Source: Blasia pusilla
Lineage: Eukaryota > Marchantiophyta > Marchantiopsida > Blasiales
Direction of reading: 5' to 3'
NCBI GenBank assembly: GCA_050084515.1
Contig: CM114275.1
Location: forward strand, 24,242,001 to 24,306,000
Length of the DNA: 64,000 nucleotides
Made by a program: the position numbers and the translations under genes. Under the pieces are notes generated by a model. The model saw only the letters and a list, made by a program, of their open reading frames with translations. It was not told where the DNA came from and did no database searches. Below are positions 60,611 through 64,000 of the stretch, piece by piece (within the stretch, counting starts at the first letter, position 1; every line of letters starts with the position of its first letter).

Positions 60611-62466
60611 GGACGACCGGGGTAGAGGACCGCGTAGGTTTTTGGGTGTTGTAGGCACTATCGAGCTACAGGACTTCATTGCGGAGTTTAGGAGTTGGTG
60701 TGACTCACAGCGGGCTAAGAACTCTAGAGAGTTCAACCCGTTTATATCATGGAACGGTATGTGTCATCATTTAGAGGGGGCGCCCATGGACGATTATCAC
60801 GAGTTCTCTCGTTGATATGCCCAGGAGATTGAGGCATGGCGACTCTAATATGACCCACACTATGTGTCATGGACGAAGCCGTTCCCAGATGAATGAGGAG
60901 GAGGAGTCAAGAGAGGCTACTTCCTCTTCCATTAGTAATGTTTTAGGAGGGGTCACTCGCATTGGAGCAGTTGCACCATCTAGTCGGGTTCGTCCCAAGT
61001 TCAACGCCGTGGTTGAGTTCTTCGCTGAGTTGAGGGGGAGCTACCAGGGGATACGGACGGAGAAGTTATGGAGCATCCATAACTTCCAGAGGCGCCCAGG
61101 TGAGAATTTGCGTAAGGCTTACACTCGCTTGCGCCAGTTGATCAACGTCACTCAGGGGGTGACAGAGGCTCAGGCTATCCAATCATGATACGCGATGCTA
61201 GACCGAACCATGCGAACACGGGTGCTTCTTATGAACACCTCCCCTACGTTGAGAGATGTTTTTTGGACCGCCTAGAACATTGAGCGCAACATGGCGGAGG
61301 AGAGCATAGCCACCATGCGTTCTGGGCGAGAGCAGTTACAATTGTATGCACCACCTGTGCAGTAATGTGGACTCCAAGATAGGTCGACTGTTGCACCACG
61401 AGCTTAGGGAGGATATTGGGAGGCCGTGCCATAGAAACCTGCGTCTTCATATGAAGCTCAACAAAAACCACCTATGATTAATTATTGGTCATATGGTGGA
61501 GCCCATCATCAACGTGATTGCACTTGTCAGGGTTATGGATGTGTGTCTAGCATAGAGGAGGGGATGGTGCTACACCAGGAGGTTATCAGTGTGACTATTG
61601 TCAGAGGTAGGGTCATACATGCGCCAGGTGTTTCAGTTTACATCATGAGTTACGTCTGGACCAAGGGCTAGAGAGGGCACTAGCGAGTATCCGGTCCGAG
61701 TAGGCCTAGAGATCATGCACCAGGTGGTCACGTTGGGGGACGAGGAGCAAGAGTTGCACGACAGGGTGGTGGAGCTGCCCGTGGGGGAGGTAGAGTCCCA
61801 CCACCTAGACGTGAGGCTAGGATGGCAGCTGAGATATATCAGCTACAAGAGCATATTGCCGCTATGCCATTGAGATTACACGATGGCGGATCCGTGGCAT
61901 CGATATCATATGGAGCAGCCGAGAGATATGGAGGATCATGGTTGGATGAGCGGGGTTGCCCAGATGGAGGCGGCCGTAGTTGTGACGCATGGAGAAGCCG
62001 TAGAGTTGGATCCAAAACAAGGGAAAGCAAGGAAACAGACTAGGCTTCCTCAGTCTTTCATGTTGTCTGAGATGATGAGGACCCCATCGATGGGTCCTGA
62101 TCAGAGTTCCTGAAGAGTTGGTGACGATGTTGGTGTGCACGCACGGAGGGCGATGGGAGAAGCGAGTGCGACAACTCCTTTTTTTGATGCTTAGGAGGGG
62201 CATGTATCGAGCACGTTGTTGGGGGCGGTCACCGTTGTGTACCGCGCTCCTTTATTTTTTGCTTACAATGTTATGACTTTGGAAGATACGTCGGCCGAGG
62301 TTTTTCGGCTGGCCGCTACACTCTGTGAGCGTGGAGTTGGATTTCCTGCATCACATTCAGAGGTGATTGCAGAGGAGGTGATGGACCTACCCTTGGAGCA
62401 GAAGCTCGGGCCGTCCACGTCAGATTCATGGCAGACTACGGCTACTAGGATGGCGGAGATGCCCGC
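60611..62466 (+). pseudogene. Gag of the second gypsy element, broken
   Basis: 60611-60813 reads RRFLGVVGTIELQDFIAEFR, SWCDSQRAKN and FNPFISWNGMC, stop-free here unlike the first copy. 60817-61188 carries EFFAELRGSYQGIRTEKLWS and LRKAYTRLRQLIN, then stops. The zinc knuckle reads CDYCQR, stop, GHTCARC at about 61590-61632. Later gag continues to 62466, where the LTR-like insertion begins. Confidence 0.85.
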
Positions 62467-63698
62467 TGTCGTATAGTAAAATCAACCAATGTGTAAACTC
62501 CTTCCTCATTAAGTGTTAGATAGAGTTTTATTAGTATTAAGTAAATTAGCTTAGGTTAAGGAAATTCCCATGTTTAAACCTCTTTATGGTGCCTCTTTTA
62601 GGCGGGCCTAACTTTAGGAAAAGAAGTAATAAATAAAATATGACTTTATTAAAGTAAAGTAGTGAGTTGGTGGCTAGGTTAGTTGGGGTAATTTGGAAAA
62701 TATGAAGTGGGTAAAAGGATATTTTGGAAGAGACAAGAAGAAATCTACTTGTGTCAAAATGTGATTGGCTAAGCCTTGAGAGGAAGCCATGTGGCACAAG
62801 ATAAGATTAGCTCTATTTCGTACTCTTGTGGATCCCTTGTGAGTATATAAAGAGGAGGGACCTTCCAGGGTTCATCACCTTCTATTTCACATCTTGAGTC
62901 TCTTGTATTACTCTTGAGTGTATGGGATTGCTTGCTCTTCCAATGAAAGTGGATCATCCCTCTCGGGAGAGTAACTTGACCAAGGTCTATTCTTCGATAA
63001 GTTTTTAGAGTGTGGTGTGTAGGGAGATGAGAGGCTTGTCACCTTAGAGGATTTTAGTCATACTAAAATAGTGAATGTTTTGGCTTGTTAGTTTCCCAAT
63101 GAGAGTGGATTAACCCTCTTGGGAGAATAATTCCGCCAAAGCCCATTCTTGAGGAAAGTAGAGAATGTCTCTCAAGCATGGATAGCGGTGGACCACGAGT
63201 TGTGCCCGACTTTCCTTTCCTCAATCCTTACCATATCAAGGTACTCTTTGTAGATAAGCACTGGTTCACTCGCTATTTAGTTTATCACTTTGGAGAAGCG
63301 TTCATGAATCAGGTCATGCAATCTCCAACTTCGGTGATTCTTCCTATCGTCACATATGGAAGGACATGGGATTATACTTTGTATATCCTTATATAGCAAT
63401 CCATGGATATCAATAGGCCTGCTCAAGTAGGATTTAACACTAGTTGTGCTATCTTCCTCGTGTATAAGCGTAAAGTAGTTTATAGGGATTTTATAGTTGA
63501 GAATTTTGGGGTCTGATGGTACGAAGAAGTGATCGCCTAGGCACTTCCATTTGTGATACGTATCGTGAGAGAATGGAGAATATACATAATAATTTTATAT
63601 TGAAAAAGAAAACTTCTTAGAGAGTTCACCTTGCATCGACCACGTCTACCGCAGCTAGAAGGTTAGCCCTTACTCGAAGAAAGGCTCTCGACACGACA
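62467..63698 (+). mobile_element. Solo-LTR-like insertion, 1232 bp
   Basis: Termini are TGTCGTATAG and CTCGACACGACA, inverted at their tips (TGTCGT...ACGACA). Flanks are CCGC (62463-62466) and TCGC (63699-63702), a possible 4-bp target duplication with one mismatch. It contains TATATAAAG near 62846-62854, a plausible LTR promoter, and no pol. An ORF at 63178-63396 carries no recognised domain. The inverted homologue is at 41307-47623. Confidence 0.78.
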
Positions 63699-63724
63699 TC
63701 GCTAGACTCGCGATAGAGCGTGCT

Positions 63725-63955
63725 ATGGCTTCTCCTCGTGTTGTATTGTTGGATAATCGAGGACAGGTCTTACAGTTAGTGAGTCCCGGAGGTAGAGCTT
63801 TTAGTCTGCAACGCGTCTTGTTGGATTCAGGAGCGCAACCCTTGATGTTGGGGAAAGCATCATTGAGAGGATTGGGCTTGACGAGAGCCGATGTGGAGCG
63901 TTGTCCATTCCAGATACATACATCCTTGGGTGGAGCAAGTACCATATAGTTTATC
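63725..63955 (+). pseudogene. Aspartic protease of the second gypsy element
   Basis: Reads ASPRVVLLDNRGQVLQLVSP, then VLLDSGAQPLMLGKASLRG and FQIHTSLGG. The DSGA active-site motif is intact, better preserved than in the first element. A stop at 63950 precedes FITRHEV, so the full frame is already broken. Its separation from gag by the LTR insertion also makes it non-functional as it stands. Confidence 0.85.
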
Positions 63956-64000
63956 ACCCGACATGAGGTCATGGTGAGGATTCGCCCGAGACATCCTAGA

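Larger units (their letters stand above)
60301..64000 (+). mobile_element. Second gypsy element of the same family, truncated by the window edge
   Basis: Gag blocks homologous to those at 47755-49040 and a protease homologous to 49660-49990 occur in the same order. They are separated by a 1.2-kb LTR insertion at 62467. The rest of pol would lie beyond 64000. The 5' LTR is not defined. Confidence 0.75.

Noticed and set aside
63178-63396. 72-codon ORF inside the solo LTR as a gene
   Set aside because: Conserved only as LTR sequence in the inverted copy, where the frame is not kept; no domain.

Overview
This is a eukaryotic, AT-rich, transposon-dominated window from a plant nuclear genome. Evidence for a plant: a barley-type alpha-amylase gene split by GT-AG introns, an LSM4 gene with a plant-like intron after the start codon, a nuclear-type tRNA-Arg(TCG), telo-box-like promoter motifs, and plant-type Copia, Ty3/gypsy and Helitron elements. 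The gypsy pol resembles lineages I associate with mosses, lycophytes and streptophyte algae, so a non-flowering plant is my best guess. The species cannot be fixed from sequence alone.

Layout. 1-10.5 kb is a small gene island: a DUF4283-like ORF (1622-2149), a seven-exon alpha-amylase on the minus strand (4492-7451; two exons have no ATG and were found by reading for conserved motifs and splice sites), tRNA-Arg(TCG) (7904-7977, minus), a GC-rich block with an uncertain minus-strand ORF, and a cluster of tandem repeats and perfect hairpins (9703-10295). 10.5-23 kb is AT-rich and almost gene-free, with a Helitron 3' fragment and two inverted copies of a dispersed repeat. 23.2-28.5 kb is a decayed plus-strand Helitron (HUH Rep plus Pif1-like helicase, several introns). 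29.2-31.9 kb is an intact seven-exon LSM4 gene. 33-38 kb holds duplicated AT-rich sequence and a decayed Copia integrase.

38.2-59.3 kb is a four-level nest. A minus-strand Helitron is split by a Ty3/gypsy element (39405-55557). That element carries a ~1.25 kb solo-LTR-like insertion (41307-47623), which in turn contains a Copia element (42355-47406, perfect TTTTA target duplication). A second member of the gypsy family starts near 60.3 kb and runs off the right edge; it carries another copy of the same 1.2 kb LTR.

The most striking feature is the domain order of the first gypsy element: gag, zinc knuckle, protease, cytosine-C5 DNA methyltransferase (50445-51391), reverse transcriptase, RNase H, integrase, then a PHD-finger-like module (54600-54755). 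The methyltransferase has its motifs in unpermuted, DNMT3-like order. The copy is dead (stops, frameshifts, YIND in place of the RT YxDD box), but the layout implies a family that carried its own DNA-methylation writer and a chromatin-reader-like module.
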